Of a stretch of 64,000 bases of DNA, positions 1 through 10,600 are shown piece by piece. Positions within the stretch are counted from its first letter, which is position 1. Each line of letters opens with the position of its first letter. The notes under the pieces are model-generated. The model searched no databases, had not been told where the DNA came from, and saw only the letters and a list, made by a program, of their open reading frames with translations. The stretch lies in assembly GCA_965279595.1 (NCBI GenBank), contig CBDIIF010000010.1:16861-80860 (forward strand). The letters run 5' to 3'. The translations under genes were made by a program, and so were the position numbers. Source of the stretch: CAIKLP01 sp965279595. GTDB lineage: Bacteria > Bacteroidota > Bacteroidia > Sphingobacteriales > Sphingobacteriaceae.

Positions 1-57
1 AAACAGCACGATATTATTCTCCTGTATCTGGGCATATGAAGTATATGATGACTTTGA

Positions 58-534
58 TAGTAAGTTGAGTACATTGAATAAAAGTTCCAAGTTTCCATAA
101 TTCCTGAAGTAAATACCTTCATTCAGCATTAAAGGAGCGTTGTTGATAAAGTGCTTTAAAAAGAATAGCGAGCCAAAGCCCCGGCCACGAAAAGGTTAGA
201 AAAGCAGGCGATAAAAGAAGGTATTCAAGCAGAACGCGAGAAGTATAAAGAGTTAAAAGCTCTTAAAAGTGATCCAAAATGCTAGAAACTTCAAAATCAA
301 CAATAATTAGTCATCATATTTAGAGCGGGTCAATGTTCGGCAATAGCATTTTTTTTTTTTTTTAATTGGTTTATGCTGAGTTTAATAGTTAGCTCAGAGA
401 TGTTGAGAATTATAAAAGCCATTCAGGCGATGGTGAGAGGAAAGATTTATAGTATTTTTTGCTGCAACCAAAAGTTGTTGATGAATTCAATAACTCTTTT
501 GAGATTACAAAAGGAGAAGATATCAGAGCTTTGA
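58..534 (+). CDS. Protein-like frame, Lys/Glu-rich then hydrophobic; function unknown
   Basis: Frame 1 is free of TGA for 159 codons and ends at TGA 532-534. It holds eight TAA/TAG codons, all before base 315, and none in the last 70-odd codons. The first half contains a charged, helix-forming stretch (KRLEKQAIKEGIQAEREKYK, about bases 190-249), followed by a poly-T run and a hydrophobic stretch with an ATG at 373. A better match for bases 3-56 lies in frame 3 (YYSPVSGHMKYMM), so the true frame probably shifts near base 56. The left end is cut by the window edge. I do not recognise a family. It would be a gene only if TAA/TAG are sense; otherwise it is a relic. Confidence 0.35.
349..363. repeat. 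Poly-T run (15)
   Basis: Fifteen consecutive T. The run lies inside the frame at 58-534, where it would encode five Phe. Such a run is a likely site of length variation or sequencing error, and so of an apparent frameshift. Confidence 0.95.
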
Positions 535-541
535 AATAGTT

Positions 542-769
542 TTGTTATTGAGATGCTGCCAAGATTTAAACCTAATACTGATGAGTTCAAGAGCTTGGGT
601 AAATATCAAAAACGAATTCATAAAGCATAAGTTCAAAAGAGAAATATTAAGCATAGGGTCTGTTATATCCAAAGCTGCTAAGGTAGTTAGCTATGTAACG
701 GAAGCTTCTGAAAGCCGGGGACGAATATTAAATGTAGTCAAAGGAAGTTTAATCGGGCAGGCATCTTAG
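542..769 (+). pseudogene. Short protein-like remnant, frames shifted
   Basis: About 75 codons are open even with the standard code (TTG start, TAG stop). The second half (SKAAKVVSYVTEASESRGRI) reads naturally. Over bases 565-630 a different frame looks better (NTDEFKSLGKYQKRIHKA), so the piece is probably two parts of one protein joined by an indel. It lies between the frame at 58-534 and the long remnant from 965 on the same strand and could be part of the same decayed gene. No family recognised. Confidence 0.3.
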
Positions 770-964
770 AACTAAGTAATTTGAATCCTCGTTGGAGAAC
801 AAATAACTTAAAAAAAAAATTAATAACGTTAAATCATTTCACATTTCACTAAAGGAACTAAGCCAAGCCAGAAATCTTACCTGTTACTTAAATATATCAT
901 CACCAAATTTGATTCTTTTTTAGTTATATGGAACTAAAATCTTTTAAGCCCAATAATAATATAT

Positions 965-2372
965 ATGGGTGGCAAACTGGAGTTTACTGCTGACTTGCTA
1001 AAAGTAGTCTATGCCTCGGCTAAAACTACCGTCAATTTAAAAGATGAATAAAGTTTAAACAAAACTTATCGAGCCTACTAAGAAAATAGGTGATCAACAG
1101 AATCCCGACCCGAAGTGCCTCTAAACTCTATGTTAAAAGGAGGAAGCAGTTATATCTGCAGTCTTTTTCCTAAAGATAGTATTTTCCTAATGTAGAAAAA
1201 GTACTAAATAGAATCGCTGAAGGGCTAAAAAGCTTTGGGCAACATTTCCGCTCAAACAAGTTTTGCAGTAAATATAAAAGCACCTATCGAAGGTTGGATA
1301 TCGGTAAATAATCTTGCTGCACTGTCGGGCTTAATATAGAAGCCAAAATAGAGCTAGGAGAAAGGTCGTAGAGTATTTCTTCGTCTAGCAGGTAGACTAT
1401 TAAATCAGGTAACTTACTTTGGTGAATATAATTAAAAGTAACGCTACCAGAGAATGATAGTGGCGGAAGACCGCTGAATAGCTTTGAGGCGTTATTCTTA
1501 GGTGGTGATGACCCAATCAGAGCGAGTAATATTTGCAAAGCAAAACCTGCCTGAATACAAAATTACTGCAATACGAAAGCACAAACATTAGATAGTAATA
1601 TTAAGCAGCCAATTTTCAGGTTTCGCGCTATACCAAACTATTTTCTTGAGTTATATAACGATAAATAAATCTAACAATTTTGTAGATATATTGAGATATA
1701 TGATTAAGAATAGTTTAACCATATCGATGATATATGCTGTTGAGGGGAATACAAGTGCAGATATCAAAATAGGAAGCACTCCAGATGAGAGTGTTTTACT
1801 TTAATATATTTAGAGAGAATACAATTGTAGGTACGGCTCGCAATAGCTGACATAAGTAATATTACTGTGATTGCCACATGACAATAGAGTACAAAGATAA
1901 TCCTAATCGCATAGCAAAAAAATTTAAAGTACAGAAAGATGTAATGGTAATTAGTTGAAGCATCAAAATTTCCGATTAAAATTTCGAAGATCAAGCCAAT
2001 AATATTTATTAAACAGATGGATAAATGCTGAAGTAATTCAGTTAGTTAAGCTTGGCCAAATAATACGAGGGAGCATAAATTATAAAGTTGATGATGAATA
2101 CAGAAAATTAATAACGGCGGTACTCCTGAAGACATGGTAACAGCTATTCCTTTATGTACCGACATGATTTTTTCGATTACTCAATAATTTATCTTGCTTT
2201 TTTTAATCATTTTATAGAAACTTAATTAATATAAACAAATTTTTAAACTCTATAAAACAAGCAGGAGTAAATTTTGTAGTAACAATTTTTGAGAATAATA
2301 ACTATGTGATTCTCAACAAATCTGTGTTGATGTTTTCTTTATTTAATGATTGATATAAATATACTAATGTTG
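965..2372 (+). pseudogene. Long multi-frame coding remnant, unknown family
   Basis: Starting at ATG 965, frame 2 gives protein-like text if all stops are read through. It includes KLEFTADLLKVVYASAKTT, APIEGWISVNNLAALSGL, RRVFLRLAGRLLNQVTYFGE and SADIKIGSTPDESVLLQYI. Between about 1437 and 1550 another frame is more natural (RPLNSFEALFLGGDDPIRAS). TGA interrupts frame 2 about five times. The local G+C is higher than in the spacers further right, which supports former coding. No catalytic motif or known domain was identified. It could be one large decayed protein together with the segments that follow at 2374-3960. Confidence 0.3.
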
Positions 2373-2373
2373 A

Positions 2374-2880
2374 TTCTCAAGATAGACTTTACGTTCATAG
2401 TGGTAGTACTCTCAGTTATAGAGCCGAAATTATTTTTCTGAGTTAGTTTAAAATAGAGATTTTAGACACATAAATAATAAAGATGATTAATATTTAATCA
2501 ACGCAAATACAGATTTAGAAATATTTGACCTAAACCAAGATTTTACAATTATATATGGAAAGGATTTTATGAAGATAGTAGAGGTTGAGTAAAATAAAAT
2601 TCCCAAAGTGGTAACAATCATAAAAGAAACCATAGCCTTGAGAGATATGATAGTAACCGCATATTAATAGAGATACTGGTAAAATTTTTTAAAAGGTTAG
2701 CTTGCTGCAACTTTTAGGACACACCCACTGAAGTGCTAAAAGCAAAGTAAAAAAGAGTGATATAAATTTGATGTTCCAAAAATAGGAAAAATAACCAGAT
2801 TAGAATTTTCTAAAAATAATAATTTGTTTTTAGAACAAATTAATGAATTTAACCATTCTATAGTTGATAGGATTTAATGA
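2374..2880 (+). pseudogene. Coding remnant continuing the 965 region, frame 1
   Basis: Frame 1 is free of TGA for about 127 codons (2374-2756). From about 2440 it reads very naturally: NNKDDQYLINANTDLEIFDL, then DFTIIYGKDFMKIVEVE and VVTIIKETIALRDMIVTAY. It joins the preceding frame-2 text (RLYVHSGSTLSYRAEIIF) smoothly, as if a single indel lay near 2440. After TGA at about 2757 the same frame goes on (YKFDVPKIGKITRLEFS) to about 2878. The upstream TGA at 2371 bounds it. No family recognised. The smooth continuation across frames argues for indel decay of one real protein rather than chance. Confidence 0.35.
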
Positions 2881-2998
2881 TACATTCTAAGAGTAGTTAA
2901 AAAAAAGAAAAAGCTTGAACTCTTGAGCTAAGATGGACGTGAGCTGCTAGTCATAAGCGAATGAAAAGAACAAATCAGGGCTGCGATTATTAGAGTGA

Positions 2999-3960
2999 TA
3001 TAAATCGAGAAACGAGCATTACCTAGGTGTTTATTTCCCTAGAATCGTTGGTATTGATGAAAAAGGGCTACAATAGTATATGGTCAAGTAGTCAGAAATA
3101 TCAAAAGAGTGATATGACAATATCTCTTTCATTGATAAGTAGGAAAGTCAAGATAATCATAGATTCAACCCAACAGATTTATATGATTTTTTAACTCATT
3201 TAAATATTTATAGAATCAGATAAAATACTTCAAAATTTATAATATTATGAAGAATTCAACTTCAAAAAATGATTGCAAAAGGGGATTTGGAGATTAAGAA
3301 AGTAAAATAAAATTTTCAATGCAAGATATGTATTGAGGCAATAACCAGAGATGAGGTAGAAACGAGAAGTTAAAGGTTAGAATGAGGATACTTTTCTAGA
3401 AAAAAACAAAATAAAGAAAGAATATATGTTTAGAAAATTATAGTGATAATTCCAGATACGAATTTATTTATTTGGAAAAATGGTGATGAATAAACTATTC
3501 AACAACTGTTAAGATTAAAAAGCTTAATAGAGCAGAATTTGTCGACTACATATCTAAGCAATAAAAATGTACTATGGAGCCGAGAAAATAATAAAAGCTT
3601 TTACTAAAGCTTTTATGAGTCGAAGAAAAAAGCATTACATTAGAGCTAATGAGCTTCAGTATTTTTCACACCTCTAAGGTAGTAGGAAGCAATGGTCGTA
3701 ACACAAGAACTGTAGATCATATCGAAATGGCTTTTTACGAGTGAAATTTATTGCCATTAATAAGCTCAAAGGCCTTTGTAACTCAAAATTATAAATTATG
3801 ACTGATAAATGAGTTAGATTACACTGCCATAAGCTAGCTTACCAGTATTGTGCAAAAATGATTAACGGCACCTAGTTAAATGATAAATTACTAGAGAATA
3901 TATTTGTTGAGGAATTTATAAATTTTTTTAAAAGATTTGCATTTTTTTAGGTAAAATTAA
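2999..3960 (+). pseudogene. Coding remnant, frames 2 then 1; CxxC and possible PIN-like start
   Basis: Frame 2 (2999-3640) reads RNEHYLGVYFPRIVGIDEKG, FNPTDLYDFLTHLNIYRIR, QCKICIEAITRDEVE and IIVIIPDTNLFIWKN. At about 3655 the better text moves to frame 1: FHTSKVVGSNGRNTRTVDHI and MAFYE, then NLLPLISSKAFVTQNYKL. CKIC is a lone CxxC without the further ligands of a zinc finger. PDTNLFI resembles the first strand and Asp of PIN nucleases, but no later acidic residues are evident, so I do not assign that family. TGA falls in frame several times, often where Trp would suit (before YDN, after YE, after QK). Confidence 0.3.
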
Positions 3961-4419
3961 ATAGCTTTAGTCTTGTCATTTTTAATAATTATATCTGAAT
4001 CTTTTTCGCTTTAATCAAATCCTATATAAAGATTGTATAGTGATCCAATAGTCGTGTTCTAAAGAATTAATTAAAAAGCCAGAGAATATTTCAATGTGAT
4101 CATTAATATATAGTTCAATTAAAATCCTTTTGAATATGATGTAAGACAGAATAAATTTAAAGGTTACTAAAAAGACATAGGGGGTTTATTTAAATAAGAC
4201 TATGTTGAAAAATAGTTTAAGACTACAATATCAAATCATTAATTACTTGATTCAATTTAGAATTATTCTTAAAAGCACTTTCCTACTTATACTTATGGCT
4301 AAAGATTATTTAGTTATTGTTACTCATCCTCAAACCTTTTATATCTTCCCTTTATCTATAAGATTGGTTAATTATTGTATTATTATCTACCTCTTGAAGA
4401 AAAATATATAAGTTTTATT

Positions 4420-4966
4420 TAAATGAAAGATGACTGATACATGCCAGGTCATTAACTTTATAAAGATAAATTACTTTTGTTTAATGTATTCTATGAGTCT
4501 TGATATGCTTAAAGGTGTGGAGTTATTTTACACTATCCAAGAGATTTTTGCATCTTCTTTCTCATTAATGATCAATAAAGTCTCTCATTAATTTCTACCT
4601 CTTCTTTGATTACTGGGATTTGAATCAGTTAACATTTCAATTCCTTCTATAGATTCGGATTCTGTTTATTATATATTATTCCTTAATTTCATTTTTCTCG
4701 GTATTTTGAGATATATTAAATGGTTGAGTTTACCTTCTATATATCGACCGAGATCCACAGTCTTATATTTCAACTTTCATTAGTGTTTGTTCTAAATCTT
4801 TAAAATCCAATTATTATTCTTTAAATTATTTTATGTGTTTAGTTTTCCTAAATTTATTTGTCTCCTCTCCCTCTTGTTATGAGTTCTTGAAATCTTAGGA
4901 GGTGGTAACTTTTATTCCCTTTTAAAGGACTACCATCTTCATCATTAGTTTATACTCATATAAATA
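4420..4966 (-). pseudogene. Minus-strand coding remnant, unknown family
   Basis: Reading from about 4966 downward, one frame gives DEDGSPLKGNKSYHLLRFQE. From 4659 another gives SESIEGIEMLTDSNPSNQRR and then KEDAKISWIVQNNSTPLSIS followed by RLIEYIKQK. The second is the most convincing; it carries a TAA TGA pair and a few TAA codons. A frame change must lie between 4960 and 4660. It is convergent with the remnants at 1-3960. No domain recognised. Confidence 0.3.
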
Positions 4967-5179
4967 ATTCGAACATGATCACAAAGATATTCATCAGTAT
5001 TATCTGGTTTAAATCAATTTTCTCCTTTTTTAAGTTATTCTATTGTTATTTTTATTTTGAAAAATTGAACATGAGGTTTAGATTTTTCCATCGAATGTTG
5101 CCCCCAGATCTTAAACCTGCTCTGATAACTCTAATTCAGGCTTATTCTTGTAGATCAATCTTATTCTAAATAAATTTTA

Positions 5180-5640
5180 TAACTCGATAAGAGTTAACCA
5201 GCTACAACTGTTTGAAGACTTTTATGTGATATTCGAAGCCCCACTAGATAGGTGAAATATCGGTCTTTGATTTACTTACTCATTATAATGTTAATATTTT
5301 ATTTCTTTTGATGATCATAAAAAAAGTTTATTGTACAATTAAAAAAATAAAAAATAAAGATTTAATTACTTTAAATGTTCAAATGTCATATAATATGATA
5401 GGCTAATTTATTTTTTTTAATTTTCCTTCTATTTTTACTTCACTTAAGCATCAATAATAAATGAGATATGAAAAAATTTAATCAACAAAATTCTTAAATG
5501 GAAGTAAGATGTTTAAAATTTAACTTATAAATTTAATGTCTCATCAAGATTCATCATATTTACGTATAACAAATTAATAAAGTCTAAATTCTTTTAGAAA
5601 ATTCATCTGGAAGTTTATGCAGTTCTTTGTTTTATGTGAT
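5180..5640. other. AT-rich spacer, nothing seen
   Basis: Very AT-rich sequence with short A and T runs. I see no protein-like frame, RNA gene or clear repeat in it. Confidence 0.5.
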
Positions 5641-5669
5641 GTTCCGACTGTCAAAAGGTTAATATAATA

Positions 5670-5895
5670 ACATTTCTATTAACATGGAAATACCTCATTA
5701 ACACCATGTTTACGTTACGATGGTAATATGTTAATTCCATGTTTTTAATAAATTTGGCATCAAAATAATTTCATAGTAACAATAAGTTTATACTATGTTA
5801 GTTGCATTGTATAACCTTAGACCACAAGTATAACCTTAGTTTCACCAGGTATACCATGTCAATACCATTGAGATAACACGGTAACAACCCTGTGA
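5670..5895. repeat. Degenerate short tandem repeats around ATGGTAA / GGTATACC
   Basis: Loose repeats of elements such as TTAACACCATG, CGATGGTAATATG, TATAACCTTAG, GGTATACCATG and CACGGTAACA. Unit length is irregular, so this is an eroded array rather than a clean satellite. Similar wording recurs near 18970, 25755 and 54865. Confidence 0.45.
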
Positions 5896-5899
5896 GGTT

Positions 5900-7320
5900 C
5901 ATAAAGCTAAATTATGTGGCTCAACAGAATACTTCTTATATTATAAAGGTCAGTTTTTCTATCACTACTAAATGTTATGGCAAATTTCATTAATTAATGA
6001 TACAATTAAAGGGATAAGTAGTAGGTATTGATTAAGGCACTATGTTAGAAATTTTACTTTCTATTCCTAAGGGATAAATTTAGTATATATTGAAAAACTT
6101 TAAAATTATTTAATGAATAATGTAGATGGCTAATTATATTATGGGCTAAGCTAAGTATTTATGATATAAATAATAAGCTCATTATCACCGTCTTAAAAAA
6201 CCAATATGTACATAATTATTATACTATTTATAATGTACATTTCAAATCTTATAAAAAAAACTTATTAAGAGCATCAATATCTTGATTATTAATGTTTGTG
6301 CTGATTTGGGCTTGTTTGTAGAGCCTATAGAGATCACTTAATATTTATTTTTAAACTACCTTAATGTTTTAATTTGTTGTGTTCCGCGATGCTATCAAAT
6401 TACCTTATAAGAATAGTATTATGGGAATTTGGTTACTTGGGCATAAAGTTTATTACACTGATTTAGATTTTTTTTTAAAAATGGCTCAATCAAAAGATCT
6501 AATTTATATATGATAGAATCATATAAGGAGAATATAACTTCACTTTATAACTTATTTTAATTAATATTCTTATAAAGACTTGTCTGTTATGGAGTTCATA
6601 TCTATGAATGAGTACAAAAATTTCTACTTTTAATTTCTGAGCCCAAGAGATGGGCTCAGAAATTTTTATTAATATATTATTAATACTTAAATTATAGTCT
6701 CCCCTCAATATTTATTTTCTTATAAATAATAATATTAGATCTCAAATATAAATAGTGTATATTGTGCCATTTTAAGCTCACAGTTTATGTGAACATTTTA
6801 AAATTATTTAGTTTATTAGGTCTTAATTTAAAACCCTTTTTTGGGGGGTTAGTTAATAAAGATGTGGTTCTTATAAAGCTAATATCTATTTAATGATTAC
6901 AAAATATTATATGATATTTTATTTATTGTGTTACCCTTTTTTTAGTTACCACTTTTTTATATTGCTAGTGAGAATATGCTAGGACAGAGTTCGATCCATA
7001 TGCATTTATTAGTACCTTAGCATCAATACTTATTTATATGACTAATATTAATTTTAATTGTGATATCTTAGCCTTACAATTTAATTGTTTATTATTTGAG
7101 TATATTGATGAGTCTATGTAGTTATATGTGCATCTAATATACGACTTTTAGAAATGGATAAAGGAGTATATAGACTTATTATTTTGGTTCTTAGCATAAA
7201 GAAGTGAAAATATTAATTAAACTCATCAAGTGCAACCTTGAGTCGAAGAAATATTCATAGCTCTTGTTATATGCAAATGAAAATCATGTTGTTTTGAAGG
7301 CTCATCTTAATGAAAGTTCA
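5900..7320. other. AT-rich spacer with one hairpin
   Basis: No protein-like frame stands out. Apart from the hairpin at 6632-6664 I see only AT-rich low-complexity sequence. Confidence 0.45.
6632..6664. repeat. Perfect 14-bp inverted repeat, 5-nt loop
   Basis: AATTTCTGAGCCCA is followed by AGAGA and then its exact reverse complement TGGGCTCAGAAATT. The centre of the stem is GC-rich in an AT-rich setting and is followed by TTTTTATT. In RNA it would make a stable hairpin resembling an intrinsic terminator. No gene end lies just upstream, so a terminator role is only a possibility. Confidence 0.9.
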
Positions 7321-7323
7321 ATT

Positions 7324-7636
7324 AGATACCTAATATAAGTAATACATAAGATATCAATTGAAATTGGATACCTCATATATTTTATAAGTCAAACAATCAA
7401 TTTTGGACACCTCATATAAGTTATCCAATAAGGGATAAATTGAATTCCTATTATAGTCAAATATCCATTCAATACACTTTATGTAGATTGTCCAACAAGG
7501 GATTGATTAGATAGTTTATTTAAGTTATCCAATAAAGTATCAATTTAATTGGATAAGTTATTTAAATTTATGCAATAAGGTATCCACCAATTTGGATACC
7601 TTATGAAATTTATCCAGTTATGATATCCATTCAATA
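7324..7636. repeat. Degenerate tandem array, unit about 40-43 bp
   Basis: Seven or eight diverged units begin near 7326, 7366, 7405, 7447, 7511, 7551 and 7594. Each has a GGATACCT start, then TTATCCAATAAGG, then an ATCAATT..AATT tail. The unit itself contains GGATA and TATCC arms, so it can form imperfect hairpins. Individual units differ at several positions, indicating an old array. Confidence 0.7.
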
Positions 7637-7639
7637 GTA

Positions 7640-10600
7640 AACCGTAACTAATTGTTTTTAGGTATCATATTAAAAATTACGGTACTTAAATTGATAAACT
7701 AATTAATAACAGTTCTTACACAATTTAGTAAGATAAGGCCAAAAAAAAAATCAATTTCTAATTTTATTTATGTTGCAATGCCAAAAGCGCTTTAAAATGA
7801 TTTTTCCCTTTTAATGATTCCACAACAAAAATCTTCATTTATTTTGTTTGTTATACTAACACATAATATAAGACTGCATTATTATAAACCCAATACTAGA
7901 ATCTGTGTGTTAATTTTCCTGCACTATTATAGTCATTCTAGATGATATAGATTTTATGTTCTTCTTAAGATCGTATACATGAAATAAGATTTTTCAAACT
8001 AATCTTACTTATCTTATCAAGGATATTCTTAATCTATTGATTAAAACTCTTAAAATTATTAAACCTAACTACCTCAAATGGTTTGTGAATAGTCTTGTTT
8101 ATTGTTATTACAACCAAAAACTACAGGCTTCTTTTTTTATCTCAAGCAGGCGAATTAATAATATTAATTATATCATATGATAATATTAAGAAGCCTAACC
8201 GAAAATAACTACTATTTTTCGACTCGTTTCTCGGTATTATTGAATGATCGATTATTTGGATAAGAAACCTTCTTCATAGTTTATGAACATTTTATCTGAA
8301 ATATTATGTATATCTTATTAAATAATAGATTATCATGCAAGTCAGGAATATCTCATAAAAACTACTTACTATGTTTAAATCCTAATGAAGTTAGATATTA
8401 TAAATTACTAAGAGTTATATTGAAAAATCTATATTAACAAATGTATGAAGTTACTTTCTTCTATAAATGCCATACACATTTTGAAAAGTTAATTTAATAA
8501 AAATAAAGGCAGAGGAGGATTTAAAATAGGCAGATGAAAGTGATAAAGAATAATTAGAAATTTTTGAATTCTACTCATTTTTGTGCTTGAAAAGTTATAG
8601 TGTATGGATGAGAAATATAAATGTTTTGACCTATCTCCTGAAACTATAGGAAATGGGAATAAATTTAATTGTTGTAATCTAATTGCTTCAAAAATATTGA
8701 CCTCAAAAAGAAGTTTGAAGCAAAAAGCATAAATAAGATTCTAAAAAATGTAAAAAATTAGTAATTTCTGAAAGGGGATTGACAGGGCTGTATTAAAGAA
8801 TTGAATTATTTAATAAAAAAAATTTGAAAACAAACACAGTTATTTGTTGGTTGTTTTTTTCATTTTTAATCTAAAACTTACCCTCAAAATATTTAGTATC
8901 CTTTCTGTCTCAAAACATTCTTTAATGCAGAATGTTTTGATACATGGATGAGGACACACAAATATATGTGAAAGAATCTCCAGTATACTTAAACCAGGTT
9001 CATAATTAATTGTGTTATGCTCATTTAAGCAGGCACATTATAATCTTATCATGATTTGGTCAGGCAAAAGTATTAGGATCAGTAGATCTAATACTAATTG
9101 AATAATTGTATATTTCAGTTTGAAAAAATACACCTGTAGAATTACAAATTAGTTGTTCAAAAAAAAATGTATTTTTGTTAGTCAGTAACTTGGAATTTTC
9201 TATAGTCAAAATTAATCTAATAATCAAAATGACTTTTTAGATAAGAATGTGATTTTTAAAGTGGAACTATTATCAAAAAAGTTTATGATTGATTTATCTT
9301 TAATAAAAATTGAAAAGAAAGGTTAGATTAAGATAATTTTACTTTAGAAGTATCTTTGATATTTGTGATATAAATTTAATACTCTACACCAAAAGAATAT
9401 ACGCCTACATTCAGACTTCAATTGTTAGTGTCCTGCAACTAGTGCCTGTTACATAAATGTTATCAAAGTTAAAAAATAATTTTCTTTTATCCTAAAAAAA
9501 AGAATTATATGGATAAGATATTATGCCAAATGTAATCAGAGAAAGTGACAGAATATATGGATAATTGTTTAAAAAGAAACATGAAGTTATTAAAAATGAA
9601 CTTTAAAGATACAAATAGATCATTAAAGACATGTGTAAATACTCTTCATGTTAGCAAACATACTTTTAAGGTACAATTTAAAGTTCTTTAGATAACTTTT
9701 TAGACTCTTTGTTGACAAGATTTTTCAATAAGGAATAAATAAGGAGATCATCTTTGAATTAGTTTATGGAATTACTGATAGAATATGCAAATCTGTTTCA
9801 GTAAAAATTAGCCAAGATTAAGAAAAAGCAACAGAATTAATTGAATAGACTAATTCAAATTCTCGGTCGAAATGAACAATGAGCATATATAATATAAATA
9901 GACGATCTAAAAATTGTTTGATACTAACCCGGAGTATTCCAGTAAATTCATATTTAATCATAATTATCCGATTGATAAAATGCACTCTAATTATTCCAAT
10001 CAAGTGAGTCTAATTATCCATTTGATCAGATGTGGATAAACATCGAAAACGATTATTTATTTAATATTTAGACGAATTCAAGGTATTACAATATCTAGAC
10101 TTAAACAAGTATATCCATAATGTCAAAATATATGATTTTTGGAAATGACAGGTTTTTTTAATCCCTAAAATTATGGAATTAAAGTAATAAAAATTTGATA
10201 GATAAATGAAACTTTAATCTTAGACACAATGAATCCACTATTTTTGGTAAAATTTATCAAATATAAAGTATATTTAATTAGAATCTTACCTTTTCAATCT
10301 ACAATAGTAATGTATATGGTAGAGAATGGTACTATTAATATTTTAAAATAGACTATAGTAAATTAAATACCATATATGTGGCTCAAATCTAGAGCATATT
10401 GACACTTTTTTGTAGGGTTCAATTAATTTTGAGGAAGTTATCTATAAACTTTTTTCCATTCATTAAATATAATATTTAGTATTATAATTTAAAATTGAGA
10501 TTAATGAAGAAAAATAAAATTTCGAGTTGAAATAATAAATTTTTCTATGTTTTCCAATTTATTTAAATATTTATTTTTTTAATTTTTAAATCTTCAGAAG

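Noticed and set aside
1284..1538. 84-codon minus-strand frame
   Set aside because: The opposite strand gives more coherent protein text over the same bases and belongs to a longer run on that strand.
3310..3350. RING finger from CKIC
   Set aside because: No downstream Cys/His ligands at RING spacing.
3440..3480. PIN nuclease from PDTNLFI
   Set aside because: Only the first motif is present; no further acidic active-site residues or fold-length region could be identified.
6985..7000. GAGTTCGATCC, resembling a tRNA T-arm
   Set aside because: The flanking bases do not pair as a T-stem and no acceptor, D or anticodon arm could be drawn.
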